Shown here piece by piece: positions 36,822-45,737 of a DNA stretch of 64,000 nucleotides; within the stretch, counting starts at the first letter, position 1; each line of letters begins with the position of its first letter. Source of the stretch: Romboutsia ilealis (GTDB lineage Bacteria > Bacillota > Clostridia > Peptostreptococcales > Peptostreptococcaceae); NCBI RefSeq assembly GCF_900015215.1, contig NZ_LN555523.1:1349481-1413480 (forward strand), given 5' to 3'. Made by a program: the position numbers and the translations under genes. The notes beneath the pieces were generated by a model. That model saw only the letters and a list, made by a program, of their open reading frames with translations, did not search any database and had not been told where the DNA came from.

Positions 36822-38528
36822 TTATAATATAGCATGCATATCTATCTGATTTTTTAAATCAATTAATTCTTTTTTTATATCAATCAATTCACTTACCATA
36901 GTATTTTTCTTCGCTAATTCTCTATTAACTTTATTGCTTTCATTATTTATATTATCAATCATCTTATTAAAAGTGCAATTAATAAAATCTTGAATTTGTT
37001 CTATAAATTCTTCTTCTATTTGATTTATTATCTTGTTAAATTCATTTTTTAAATTTTCTTTTTCCCTTAAAATTTCTTGCTCTCTTTTACTATCTGCTAA
37101 AGTATCTTTAATAGTAACTCCTACATCTATAAATGATATTATAGGACCTAAACATTTTGCAACATTTCCTATATTTTTACTTATATTTACAGCTTGCCAT
37201 GGTTTAAATTTATATCCGAATTTATGTCCAACAAATTTAACACCTTGGTGTATAAAGCTACCTGATGCTTCTGATGCAGTTCCAAAAAACTTACTTGTTC
37301 CTTTAGTAAAAGTTTTTTGAATTATAGTATCTGCTCCTCCTTTTGTCATTTTTTTTATTTCATTATATAAATTATGCTCAGCCTTACTAATTTTACTAAA
37401 ATTAAGTTTACTATTATTTAATTTTGATCCATTTTCAATATAATAAACAACAATTTCACTATTAAAAAAATCTTTTATTTCATCATCTAAATATTCTTGA
37501 CTATTATAAATTACATCTTCTAAACTTGAAGTTATGCTATTATATATTTTTTCTATCATATTATTAATATAAATTTCATCATATTTTTCAATATCTTCAG
37601 TACCTATAGAATTTAATATTTGATTAACATTTATATTAAATTCTAATATTCCATTATTTAAAATTTGTTCGCATTCTCTTTTAGTTTTATTTCTATTATA
37701 TATAATCTTACGTTGTAACCTATTAAGTATAGCAATTCCATTATTTCTACTATCGTTATTATATTGAGTTTCTAATATATCATCTATTGAATGTATAATT
37801 AATTCTGCTGGCGTTGTTAATTTCGCTAATTGACCCTTTCTAGTAATAAAATTATTTAACATCTCTTTAAATTCATTAAAATGGCTATATTCAATTAAAT
37901 TATTATTACATTCATTAATTCCATCTACATAATCTTTTACATCTATATATGCTACATCAAATGAATCTAATGTATATGGTGATAATGATTTATTTAATGT
38001 AATTTCATAATTTTCTTTTAATTGCTCATACTCACCTGCTTCTTTTGACATTTTATTAATAACAAATAATATTTTGTTTTTGTAGTTCTGTTCAAATGCT
38101 AATTTAATAAAATTACTAAGTGTACAAGGATTAAATAAATCACTTGTAATACAAAATACTAATAAATCTGCTTTTTTTATACATTCTATTGTAATTTCAT
38201 CATGTTCTTTTCGTTCTGTATATAAACCAGGAGTATCAGTTAAATAAAATCCACCCCATTCATAATTAGTAGTTTCTTCTGTAGTTATGTTACTTCCAAT
38301 TTTTATACCTTTATTTCCAGTCAATGCACTTATTATACTAGACTTACCTGCTGTATACTGACCAATAAAAGCAATTTTTATTTTCTCTTCATCTTGTATG
38401 TTTTTCATGTCTGAAATTAATTTATTTCTATAATCCGTAATATCATTATCTGTTAGAAGCTTAATAACCTTATTATAATTATTATAGATCCTTTCAGATA
38501 TTTCACCTGACTTAAATCTATTCTCCAT
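36822..38528 (-). CDS. Dynamin-like GTPase, second of a pair (LeoA/LeoB-like)
   Basis: 568 residues from ATG at 38528 (AAGGAG at 7 bp; the frame opens at 38534). G1 GQYTAGKSS (about 56-64), switch TTEETTNYEW, G3 DTPGLYT, G4 NKMS. The middle is predicted coiled coil. A hydrophobic stretch near 405-475 (TKGTSKFFGTASEASGSF ... CLGPIISFIDVGVTI) resembles the membrane-associating tip of LeoA-type bacterial dynamins. It overlaps the upstream GTPase gene by 11 bp. Known for the family: paired bacterial dynamins assemble as hetero-oligomers on membranes, in vesicle release and in phage defence. Function here is inferred. Confidence 0.85.
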   Translation of the reverse strand: MENRFKSGEISERIYNNYNKVIKLLTDNDITDYRNKLISDMKNIQDEEKIKIAFIGQYTAGKSSIISALTGNKGIKIGSNITTEETTNYEWGGFYLTDTPGLYTERKEHDEITIECIKKADLLVFCITSDLFNPCTLSNFIKLAFEQNYKNKILFVINKMSKEAGEYEQLKENYEITLNKSLSPYTLDSFDVAYIDVKDYVDGINECNNNLIEYSHFNEFKEMLNNFITRKGQLAKLTTPAELIIHSIDDILETQYNNDSRNNGIAILNRLQRKIIYNRNKTKRECEQILNNGILEFNINVNQILNSIGTEDIEKYDEIYINNMIEKIYNSITSSLEDVIYNSQEYLDDEIKDFFNSEIVVYYIENGSKLNNSKLNFSKISKAEHNLYNEIKKMTKGGADTIIQKTFTKGTSKFFGTASEASGSFIHQGVKFVGHKFGYKFKPWQAVNISKNIGNVAKCLGPIISFIDVGVTIKDTLADSKREQEILREKENLKNEFNKIINQIEEEFIEQIQDFINCTFNKMIDNINNESNKVNRELAKKNTMVSELIDIKKELIDLKNQIDMHAIL

Positions 38529-40546
38529 AATCAATCTCCTTAAATTTTAATATATTTACATTTTCTTTTATAAGATTTTTTAACCTTTTTGTATCTTTAT
38601 GTAAAGATTGTGTTGTATATATTTTAATTTCATTTTCATTTCGTTCTACCTTAGGAATTCTTATAAATAATTCATCTTGTTTTATATTTAAATCTTCATA
38701 ATTATCTTCTAAAAATTCAATTATACGCCATGCATACATTTTATTTATTTTATCATTTTCTATATTTACTTTATTGTGTATTTGTATAGATTCTTTTAAA
38801 ATTTTATTAAATCCATCTATTAGATTATTTAATGATTTGTAGATATGATTTTGAATTGATTCTGTATTTCCACAAATTTGATCATTTATATCTTGATAAT
38901 ATTTTTCTCTTTGTTCTTCTAGTTTACTTTTTAACTGTTTATGAAAATTATTTATTGATTCTCTTCTTTTTTCTTCTTTTGATTTAAATAAGTTTGATAG
39001 TATTCCACCTAGTACACTACCTATCGTAAGAATCCATCCTAATGGACCTGAAACAAAAAAACTTCCTATTAATCCTACTATAGAACTAATTATTGTTCCA
39101 ATAGTTTTAAATGAAAATTCACTATTTATGTTAAAACCACTATCCATACTTATACTCTTAAATGCATAACTAATATCCTCATATAAATCATTTACTAATT
39201 GTGAAATATTCGAATTATACTCAAGAGATGCTTTCTTAATTTCATTATTTAATTCTTCCGTAAATCTAATATCTAAAATAAATTGATTCCAATTAGATTG
39301 TATTCTTTGTTCATCATTTTTATAATTTTCTTCTGCAAATATAATAGAGTCTTGCTCTATTAATTTATTAAAATTATACTGAACTATTTGTAGTACTTGT
39401 TTTTTATAGTCTTCACTGTATGTTTTAAGTGTATTTTCCATTGTAGATTTACTATTTTTTAGTTTTTCTATTTGAGTTTTCAATATATTTATTTGATTTT
39501 CAAAAGTTAAACTACATTCATTAAATAAAAATGATGTATCATTTAAAATAGTTTTACTTCTACTTATTTTCCCTGATGTTAAAATATTATCTTGTATACC
39601 ATTAGTAAATTCCTCTATATTTGATGAATTGTATAATAGTTCTCTATAATGTGAAAACTTCTCTTCTTTAGACATTAATGCTGCTAATAAAAATACAGGA
39701 TATATTTTCACTTCATCTTTATACCCTTTGTTATATAAATATTGATTAATTCTATTTATATAACCTTCTATTTTATCTCCTTCTTTCCATTTATTAGGTT
39801 TTTTTATAAATTCATCAAATCGTGCATTCCTAATATTCTCTTTATGATTTAATAGTATAATTATCGGTTTATTTCTTACTAATAATTTTTCTATCATTTC
39901 TAATGTATCTTGGTGTATTGTATCATCGGATGTAATAAAGCAAATTAAATCAGACTCTCCTATTACACTGTTTGCTATCTCTTCATCTACTCTTCCATTT
40001 TCTTCTGCTCCACCTATTCCTGGTGTATCTATAATTCTAATACTTTTCCATTGATATACTCTATTAAACTTTGTTGTTCTTTGCATCCCTACTCCAATAC
40101 ATTCTTTTCCTTCTCCAGTTAATACTGTATGTAATGTACTTTTTCCAGCTTTAGTTCTTCCTATAAGTGAAATTGTATAATTATTAATTGCATTTTGTTT
40201 TTTATATAATTCTTCATTATAACCGTCCATCTTATCACTTACATCTGTCTTTATAGTATTTAGCAGTCCTTCTATTATTCCATCTGCTTCATCATGTGTA
40301 TTTTTATCTATACCTGTATTTATATTTTTAATATCTAAACTTATGCTCTCTAAATCAGCAATGTAATTAGCTAGATGATTATCTATATTTTTATATATTG
40401 GAGTAATATATTCAAAGTCATTTTCTGCTATTTTTTTACATAATTCTATAGTTTCATTGTATTTTAATTCTATTTTATCTTTGTTATAGTTAGCTCTACC
40501 AAATATTCTGTCTATTAATTTCTTTATTATATTTATTAAATTAACT
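38518..40546 (-). pseudogene. Dynamin-like GTPase, 3' part of a gene split by IS982
   Basis: The frame is open from the IS boundary (40546) to the stop at 38518, without an ATG until 40230. So 105 codons upstream of that Met (RIFGRANYNKDKIELKYNET and on) are the true continuation of the gene at 41665-42134. The GTPase has G1 GRTKAGKST, G3 DTPGIGG, a variant G4 (LLNHKE) and, around the middle, a double membrane segment (SIVGLIGSFFVSGPLGWILTI). A 570-residue product from ATG 40230 would keep the GTPase domain, but no clear ribosome site precedes it. The intact gene would encode about 828 residues. Confidence 0.9.
40535..40546. repeat. Direct repeat flanking the IS (left copy)
   Basis: ATTAAATTAACT, identical to 41665-41676. 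It marks the insertion site. Removing the IS and one copy joins the two ORF halves in frame. Twelve bp is longer than the usual IS982 duplication of 7-9 bp, so part of the match may be chance. Confidence 0.85.
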
Positions 40547-41664
40547 CGTTGTGCTAGTTAAATTTTTCAATAATAAAACTCCAACAAATATAGTATCCTA
40601 AGATTATCTCTACTATTCTAAAGGAGGATTATATATGCTAGAGTTTAATAATTATTATATCCAAGATCAAAAAAATTTAACTGATTTATTTACAAATATA
40701 TTTGTAATTATAGATGATATATATAATGAGATTATACCTATAACTGTAAGTAATAGACGTAATATAAAAGATAGCAAACTTTCTGATAGTGAGATAATCA
40801 CTATTAGCATAGTTGGTGAACTTTTAACTATTGATTCTGAAAAAGCATTCTTTAGTTTGCTTAAAAGGGAATATAAAAATCTATTTCCAAAGATAGGAGA
40901 TAGAACGAGATTCAACAGAACTAAAAGAAACTTATATTGGGTAATATCTAAAATAAGAGAGCATATTTCTTTATTTATGCAATCTTATTCTAACAATATA
41001 AGAATTGTAGATAGTATGCCTATTCCAGTATGTGAATTTGGTAGAGCACATTTTAGTAAATGCTTTAAAGGCGAAGCCTCTTATGGTAGATGTCCTTCAA
41101 AAAAACAAACTTATTTTGGATTTAAATTTCATGCTCTTACTACAATAGATGGATTTTTATCTGATTATATTATAACTCCAGCTAATGTAGATGATAGAAA
41201 TGCAGTATGGGATTTATGTGATAAATATAAATCTATTTCTATTATTGGTGATAAAGGGTATGTAAATAAAAGGCTAACGCCTGAACTGAAAGTTGAAAAG
41301 GATATAAATCTATTATTTTTAAAGCGCGGAAATAGTAAAGATAATTATCCCAAAGATATAAGACAATTGATATTTAAAGCTAGAAGAAGGATAGAAACTA
41401 GTTTTTCTCAGTTGGCAGAACAATTAAATTTGAATAAAGTAAAAAGTAAATCAATGTTAGGATTTATAACTAGAACTTCAATAAAAGTTTTAGCTCATAA
41501 TATATCATTTCTAATAAACAAATTAATGGGAAATGAAGATTCTATATCTAAAATAAAAAGATTAGTATTTGGATAAAAATTACAAATACTAATCTTTCAT
41601 AGGATATTCTTTTTTGCACAATTTAAATTCCTTTATTTGGAAAAATAATTAACTAGCACAACAG
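40547..41664 (+). mobile_element. Complete IS982-family insertion sequence, 1118 bp
   Basis: Ends CGTTGTGCTAGTTAA and TTAACTAGCACAACAG, imperfect only at the outermost bases, and flanked by 12-bp direct repeats. It carries one transposase gene. The downstream hairpin of the transposase end (CAAATACTAATCTTT region) is inside. It splits the TerB-dynamin gene. Remnants of the same element are at 23489, 33710 and 50620. The intact frame and repeats suggest a young insertion that may still be mobile. Confidence 0.93.
40635..41576 (+). CDS. IS982-family transposase
   Basis: 313 residues, AAGGAGGATTATAT before ATG. Catalytic-domain segments: VDSMPIPVCEFGRAHFSK (first Asp), DYIITPANVDDRN, IIGDKGYVN (second Asp), RRRIETSFSQL (Glu), consistent with the DDE fold of IS982. 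Length is normal. N-terminal 80 residues include a helix-turn-helix. Intact, so it could supply transposase to the deleted copies. Confidence 0.94.
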   Translation: MLEFNNYYIQDQKNLTDLFTNIFVIIDDIYNEIIPITVSNRRNIKDSKLSDSEIITISIVGELLTIDSEKAFFSLLKREYKNLFPKIGDRTRFNRTKRNLYWVISKIREHISLFMQSYSNNIRIVDSMPIPVCEFGRAHFSKCFKGEASYGRCPSKKQTYFGFKFHALTTIDGFLSDYIITPANVDDRNAVWDLCDKYKSISIIGDKGYVNKRLTPELKVEKDINLLFLKRGNSKDNYPKDIRQLIFKARRRIETSFSQLAEQLNLNKVKSKSMLGFITRTSIKVLAHNISFLINKLMGNEDSISKIKRLVFG

Positions 41665-41676
41665 ATTAAATTAACT
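41665..41676. repeat. Direct repeat flanking the IS (right copy)
   Basis: ATTAAATTAACT, identical to 40535-40546; see that entry. The frame of the TerB-like half passes through it. Confidence 0.85.
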
Positions 41677-42134
41677 AATATATTTTTACTTTTATTCTCA
41701 TTAGTATTTTTATAATTTTTATTTTCTTCATTAATATTATTAATAATATTTCTAACATCATCTTCAAAGTATTCTAAATCTAATTTACTTAAACCACAAG
41801 CATTCATACATTTTTCTATTATTTCATTTTCTTTTGGATGTTTATTATCATCAGCATTTCTAATACACATCAATAAAAAAATTATTTCTTTCTGTAATTC
41901 TTCCGATTCTTTTTCTAATGCTAATATCGCACTATTTAATGTTACCTTGTCATCATTATCATTTAGTATATTGTTTATTATATTATAAGCATCTTCCCCT
42001 AATTTTTTATCTTTTATAAATAAATCTAGTACTTTTAGCTCATAACTGTGTATATGATTATCACATACAATCATATAACCTATAATAGCTAATAAATTAT
42101 AATCCTTTATTTGTATTAAATAATCAAATTTCAT
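41665..42134 (-). pseudogene. TerB-like N-terminal part of the split dynamin gene
   Basis: ATG at 42134 (AGGTGA upstream; the frame opens at GTG 42146). About 155 residues: helical domain with the TerB-like metal motif pattern (GYMIVCDNHIHSYELKVLD, then a second acid-rich repeat IRNADDNKHPKENEIIEKC). It ends KSKNILVNLI at the IS boundary. Reading into the IS adds only CCAS and a stop at 41649. TerB-like domains are known in tellurite-resistance and phage-defence proteins and sit N-terminal to GTPases in some LeoB relatives. Restored gene: 470 bp here plus 2017 bp at 38518-40534, exactly 829 codons. Confidence 0.88.
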
Positions 42135-42146
42135 CTTTATTATCAC

Positions 42147-42484
42147 CTATAATTTTAATGTTATTTTTATCTTCCTATTTCTGATATTATTATATAAATA
42201 ATCTTTTAATTATTTAATCACAGCTTTACTCTCCTTTCTTATCTTTATAAAGTCAATTATATTCTAATATAATATGTATTGAAATATATCTTACTTTATT
42301 CATTTACTTTTATATGTATTTTCTAAATAATGATTAATTCAATCATATAATATAATAAAATAAAAATAAACTTAATAATTACTTTTTATTTTAAACTATT
42401 ACACCTTTACATATATTATTATACTAATAAAATAGACGCCAAAATGTTAATCTAGCGTCTATTTCTATATAAAAAATGATAAAT
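42147..42484. other. Intergenic region
   Basis: Contains the promoter region of the dynamin operon and the RiPP terminator at 42430-42464. No ORF with a ribosome binding site on either strand. Strongly AT-rich. Confidence 0.6.
42430..42464 (-). terminator. Terminator of the RiPP operon
   Basis: AAATAGACGC ... GCGTCTATTT, 10-bp stem, 21 bp beyond the stop codon at 42485. Confidence 0.88.
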
Positions 42485-44062
42485 TTAAATATTAGTACAG
42501 TATTCATTATTATGTAATGAAATATAATAATCATATATTTCTTTTAAAATACTTTCTTCATTTATAAAATATTCCCAAAATTTATCTTCTACTTTTTTAA
42601 ATTTTTCTAAATCAAATTCTATAAATAATATACTTAAATATTTTTTAATTACTTCAATATCTCTTTTCTTAAGTTCGGCAAGCTTATCAGAATATCTATT
42701 AATATCTTTATACCATATTTCATGCTCAAGCATACTATATGTAACCCAATCTAATTCATAATCTAATTTATTAAGTTTAGGTATCATTTTATTTCTTACG
42801 TACTCTAAGACTTCCTCTACCTCTTTATTTTTATACTTATATTTCACATCTAAATACTGTTTTTCATCATCTATTAATAGACCTTCTTTACTAGCTTTAT
42901 TGTATAAATCAGTATACTTATTGATAACTACAAATGAATATAGATAATTAAAAAGATATGTACATTCTACATTACATAAAAATTCAAAGTTTTCTTTTAT
43001 ACTTTTTTTCGAAGAATATGGATTAAATGATATAAATCCAAGAATAGGAAATATGTTATATTTTTTTAGTAAATCAATTATTTTATAATTATCTCTTACG
43101 GTTGTATATTTATTATATAAATCTAAATCACTTTGATTTCCAGATTCAATTCCAATGAAAACTTCAACAAATCCCACTTCTCGCATAATATTTAATAATC
43201 TATGATCTAGTGGTGTATCATCTATAGAATTTGCTTTCATATAACATTGATATGCTAAATTTAGATTCTTTGATTTTAGTTTTTCACAAAGCTCAAATAG
43301 CCTTCTTTTAGCAATTTCAGTATTTGGATCTAGTATATTATCATCTGTAAAAAATATTTTTTTTACACCAAATTTTTTACTAACATATTCAATTTGCTCA
43401 ACAATATCATCAATATTTTTATATACAATTTTTCCATGACGTTCATTACAAAATGAACAGTTTCCCGTGCATACATTATTTTTAGTTTGAATACAATGAA
43501 CTTTCCTTGAATTTCTATTATAACTATCTCTAATATAGTAATCATACGCTGGAGTCCATGTTATATTAGTATTAAAGTAATCCTTCTTATTATCAAGATC
43601 AAAAGGAGTTACAATTGAATCATGCTTAATTTCTAAATTACACTGAAAAAATTTATTTTTTATAAGTGACTCTAATAAATATTCTGTAGGTTTTTCTCCA
43701 TCACCAAGTACTATATAATCAATAAATTTATTTTCAGATACAATTTCTCTATAATATCTAGTAGGATATCCTCCTCCAAAATCAATAATTGCATCATCTT
43801 TTTTATTCTTAATTTCTTTTGCAATATTACAACACTTATTATAATTTGAACTATTAACTGAAAAAGCATATAAGTCATATTCCATACTAATAGAATCCAT
43901 AATCTCTTCTAATTTTGTTTTATTACTATAATATTGGATATCTATATTAAATCCCTTATTTCTAAGATAACCTAGTAATTGATCCATACCTATATTTCCA
44001 TATCTCCAAACATTATTAATAGAGATAAATAATATTCTAAATTTTTCTTTTATTTTATCCAT
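42485..44062 (-). CDS. Radical SAM enzyme with B12-binding-like N-terminal domain (RiPP maturase)
   Basis: 525 residues from ATG at 44062, overlapping the previous stop by 8 bp, with GGAGAG upstream; the frame opens at 44113. Residues about 8-150 form a B12-binding-like Rossmann domain (GMDQLLGYLRNKGF, then FGGGYPTRYYREIV and GDGEKPTEYLLE). The radical SAM cluster is CTGNCSFC at 198-205 (CX3CX2C), followed by FFTDDNILDP and VFIGIESGNQ. The C-terminal 150 residues are unassigned. Cobalamin-type radical SAM enzymes catalyse C-methylations and other modifications in RiPP pathways. The usual DXHXXG base-off His motif is not evident, so cobalamin use is uncertain. Second enzyme of the operon with the 31-residue precursor at 45332. 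Confidence 0.88.
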   Translation of the reverse strand: MDKIKEKFRILFISINNVWRYGNIGMDQLLGYLRNKGFNIDIQYYSNKTKLEEIMDSISMEYDLYAFSVNSSNYNKCCNIAKEIKNKKDDAIIDFGGGYPTRYYREIVSENKFIDYIVLGDGEKPTEYLLESLIKNKFFQCNLEIKHDSIVTPFDLDNKKDYFNTNITWTPAYDYYIRDSYNRNSRKVHCIQTKNNVCTGNCSFCNERHGKIVYKNIDDIVEQIEYVSKKFGVKKIFFTDDNILDPNTEIAKRRLFELCEKLKSKNLNLAYQCYMKANSIDDTPLDHRLLNIMREVGFVEVFIGIESGNQSDLDLYNKYTTVRDNYKIIDLLKKYNIFPILGFISFNPYSSKKSIKENFEFLCNVECTYLFNYLYSFVVINKYTDLYNKASKEGLLIDDEKQYLDVKYKYKNKEVEEVLEYVRNKMIPKLNKLDYELDWVTYSMLEHEIWYKDINRYSDKLAELKKRDIEVIKKYLSILFIEFDLEKFKKVEDKFWEYFINEESILKEIYDYYISLHNNEYCTNI

Positions 44063-45254
44063 TTTTCCACTCTCCATCATAAGGATTATACATACATCTT
44101 GGATTTTTACCATTTATTCTATTGTTTGATATAGCAAGAGGTCTACAATCTTTACATGCATATCTATATTCACAGTCCTTGCACTCTTCTACTCTTGAAT
44201 AATCAAAATTCCAGCATACTTTTAATCTATTAGAATTAATAATTTCCTGAAGAGTGTTATTTCTTATATTTCCATAAGATACGTTTCTCTCAAATACACA
44301 AGGTAAAATATCACCATTTTCACAAACTACTAATTTACTATACCAACAAGTGTTACGATTAATATATTCATCAAAATCACTCTTTTTTATTGAAAAATTA
44401 GCTTTTTTTCTATATGCCATTTTCAAAATATTTTCCATTACAGGTAAATGATTAGATTGACTTCCATCAATTACTTCTCTTATAACATCAAATCTTACAC
44501 CTGAAACATTTAACTGTCCTACAAATGCTTTTATTTCATCATAGTGTAACTCATTTTCTCTCATTAAAGTTACAGCTATATTAACTTTTACACCTTTCGA
44601 AACTAAAAATTTTATATTTTCTACTAGCCTATTAAAACTACCCTTTATACCTGTAATTCTGTCGTGAACATCTGAATTTTGACCATACAATGAAACTTTT
44701 ACATTAATATCATTATCAATAATAATATTATTCATTTCATCATCTAAAAAATATCCATTAGTGAATAGTGTCGTAGAAATATTCTTTTTGGATAAATATA
44801 ATAAGATATCTTTTATATTTTTGTGGGTACATGGTTCTCCACCTATTATAACAACTCTATCTACAGATAACTCGGCTATATCATCAATTACTTGTTTCCA
44901 TTCATCAATTGATAATGAGTTATTTTTATCACTTATATGATTTTCACCCTCATAACAATGCAAGCACCTCATATTGCAAGCTTGTGTTATCTCTAGCCAA
45001 ACAAGCCTTAGCCTGTCTCTCTTTTTTTCAGGAATATACTTAGAAGAAGAAAAACTTTTATTAATTAGGTTATTTGATTCAAGTAAATCTAGATATTCTT
45101 TTTCTGCTTCTATTAATTCCACTCCATCTATATATTTATTAACTATTTTACAAGCATCTTCATTAATTGAAAAAACATCACCATTATTCAAATCATAAAT
45201 TGCTCCACGCTTAGCACCTTTAACATAAATTACATCATTGTTTATTTGATACAT
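44055..45254 (-). CDS. Radical SAM/SPASM peptide maturase with N-terminal PqqD-like domain
   Basis: 399 residues, AAAGGAGGAAGT before ATG. Residues 1-70 look like a PqqD-type precursor-recognition element (VKGAKRGAIYDLNNGDVFSI, then a helical half). The radical SAM motif is CNMRCLHC at 93-100 (CX3CX2C). The SPASM tail has CX10GX4C (CWYSKLVV.ENGDILPC pattern) and CKDCEYRYACKDC (CX2CX5CX2C) plus a final Cys in RCMYNP, consistent with two auxiliary 4Fe-4S clusters. This architecture belongs to sactipeptide, ranthipeptide and cyclophane synthases, which build thioether or C-C crosslinks on a ribosomal peptide. The precursor gene lies 78 bp upstream. Confidence 0.92.
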   Translation of the reverse strand: MYQINNDVIYVKGAKRGAIYDLNNGDVFSINEDACKIVNKYIDGVELIEAEKEYLDLLESNNLINKSFSSSKYIPEKKRDRLRLVWLEITQACNMRCLHCYEGENHISDKNNSLSIDEWKQVIDDIAELSVDRVVIIGGEPCTHKNIKDILLYLSKKNISTTLFTNGYFLDDEMNNIIIDNDINVKVSLYGQNSDVHDRITGIKGSFNRLVENIKFLVSKGVKVNIAVTLMRENELHYDEIKAFVGQLNVSGVRFDVIREVIDGSQSNHLPVMENILKMAYRKKANFSIKKSDFDEYINRNTCWYSKLVVCENGDILPCVFERNVSYGNIRNNTLQEIINSNRLKVCWNFDYSRVEECKDCEYRYACKDCRPLAISNNRINGKNPRCMYNPYDGEWKNG

Positions 45255-45276
45255 ACTTCCTCCTTTTGTAGTATCT

Positions 45277-45306
45277 AAAAAGGACTATTTTAATTATAGC
45301 CCTTTT
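45277..45306 (-). terminator. Leaky terminator/attenuator between precursor and maturase genes
   Basis: On the minus strand AAAAGGGCTAT, short loop, ATAGTCCTTTTT: a 7-bp stem with one G-U pair followed by T-run. It sits between the precursor stop and the maturase ribosome site. In RiPP operons such hairpins give high precursor and low enzyme expression. Confidence 0.7.
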
Positions 45307-45331
45307 CATAATTTATCTATTTTTTAGTTAA

Positions 45332-45427
45332 TTAATCATCTGGATTACATCCATCTGATGGTCCACAATCTGTCAAACAAAAATCTCTTTTATCTTCTTC
45401 ATGTGTAACTTTTTCTAATGTTGGCAT
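45332..45427 (-). CDS. RiPP precursor peptide, 31 residues, three cysteines
   Basis: ATG at 45427 preceded by AGGAGGTGGATTAT, an ideal ribosome binding site; TAA at 45332. The peptide starts MPTLEKVTHEEDKRD (charged leader-like half) and ends FCLTDCGPSDGCNPDD, with Cys at 17, 21 and 27 (CX3CX5C). It precedes, on the same strand, the two radical SAM enzymes, with an attenuator hairpin between. Family knowledge: short precursors with Cys, Asp, Ser and Gly in the C-terminal half are substrates of SPASM enzymes forming thioether links. No signal peptide or double-Gly cleavage site is obvious. I do not recognise a named precursor family, including SCIFF (six Cys in 45). Confidence 0.85.
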   Translation of the reverse strand: MPTLEKVTHEEDKRDFCLTDCGPSDGCNPDD

Positions 45428-45737
45428 ATAATCCACCTCCTATATACTTTTAATTTTATTAAATTTATAATACATGTAGAACCATTTTTAGTTCATTTAT
45501 ATTTTTATAATATATTTATACCTATATTGTCATTATATAAGCCATTCTTATAGTTTGATCTACATTAGATATAAATCTAAATTTCTTGTTTATAACATTA
45601 TGCTATCCATAGTTTTGTAAATTAGATAATTTAATCTCTCTCATACACAAAAAATTCTTATTTTCATATATTAACTAATATAACCATTAATCATATACTA
45701 AAAATAATATATGATTTTAAAAGGAGGGATAATCTCA

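Noticed and set aside
44974-45198. Plus-strand ORF opposite the SPASM maturase
   Set aside because: Shadow; the minus strand carries a clear gene with conserved motifs.
42485-45427. SCIFF (six-Cys-in-forty-five) peptide system
   Set aside because: The precursor has only three cysteines in 31 residues and the operon has a second B12-type radical SAM enzyme.
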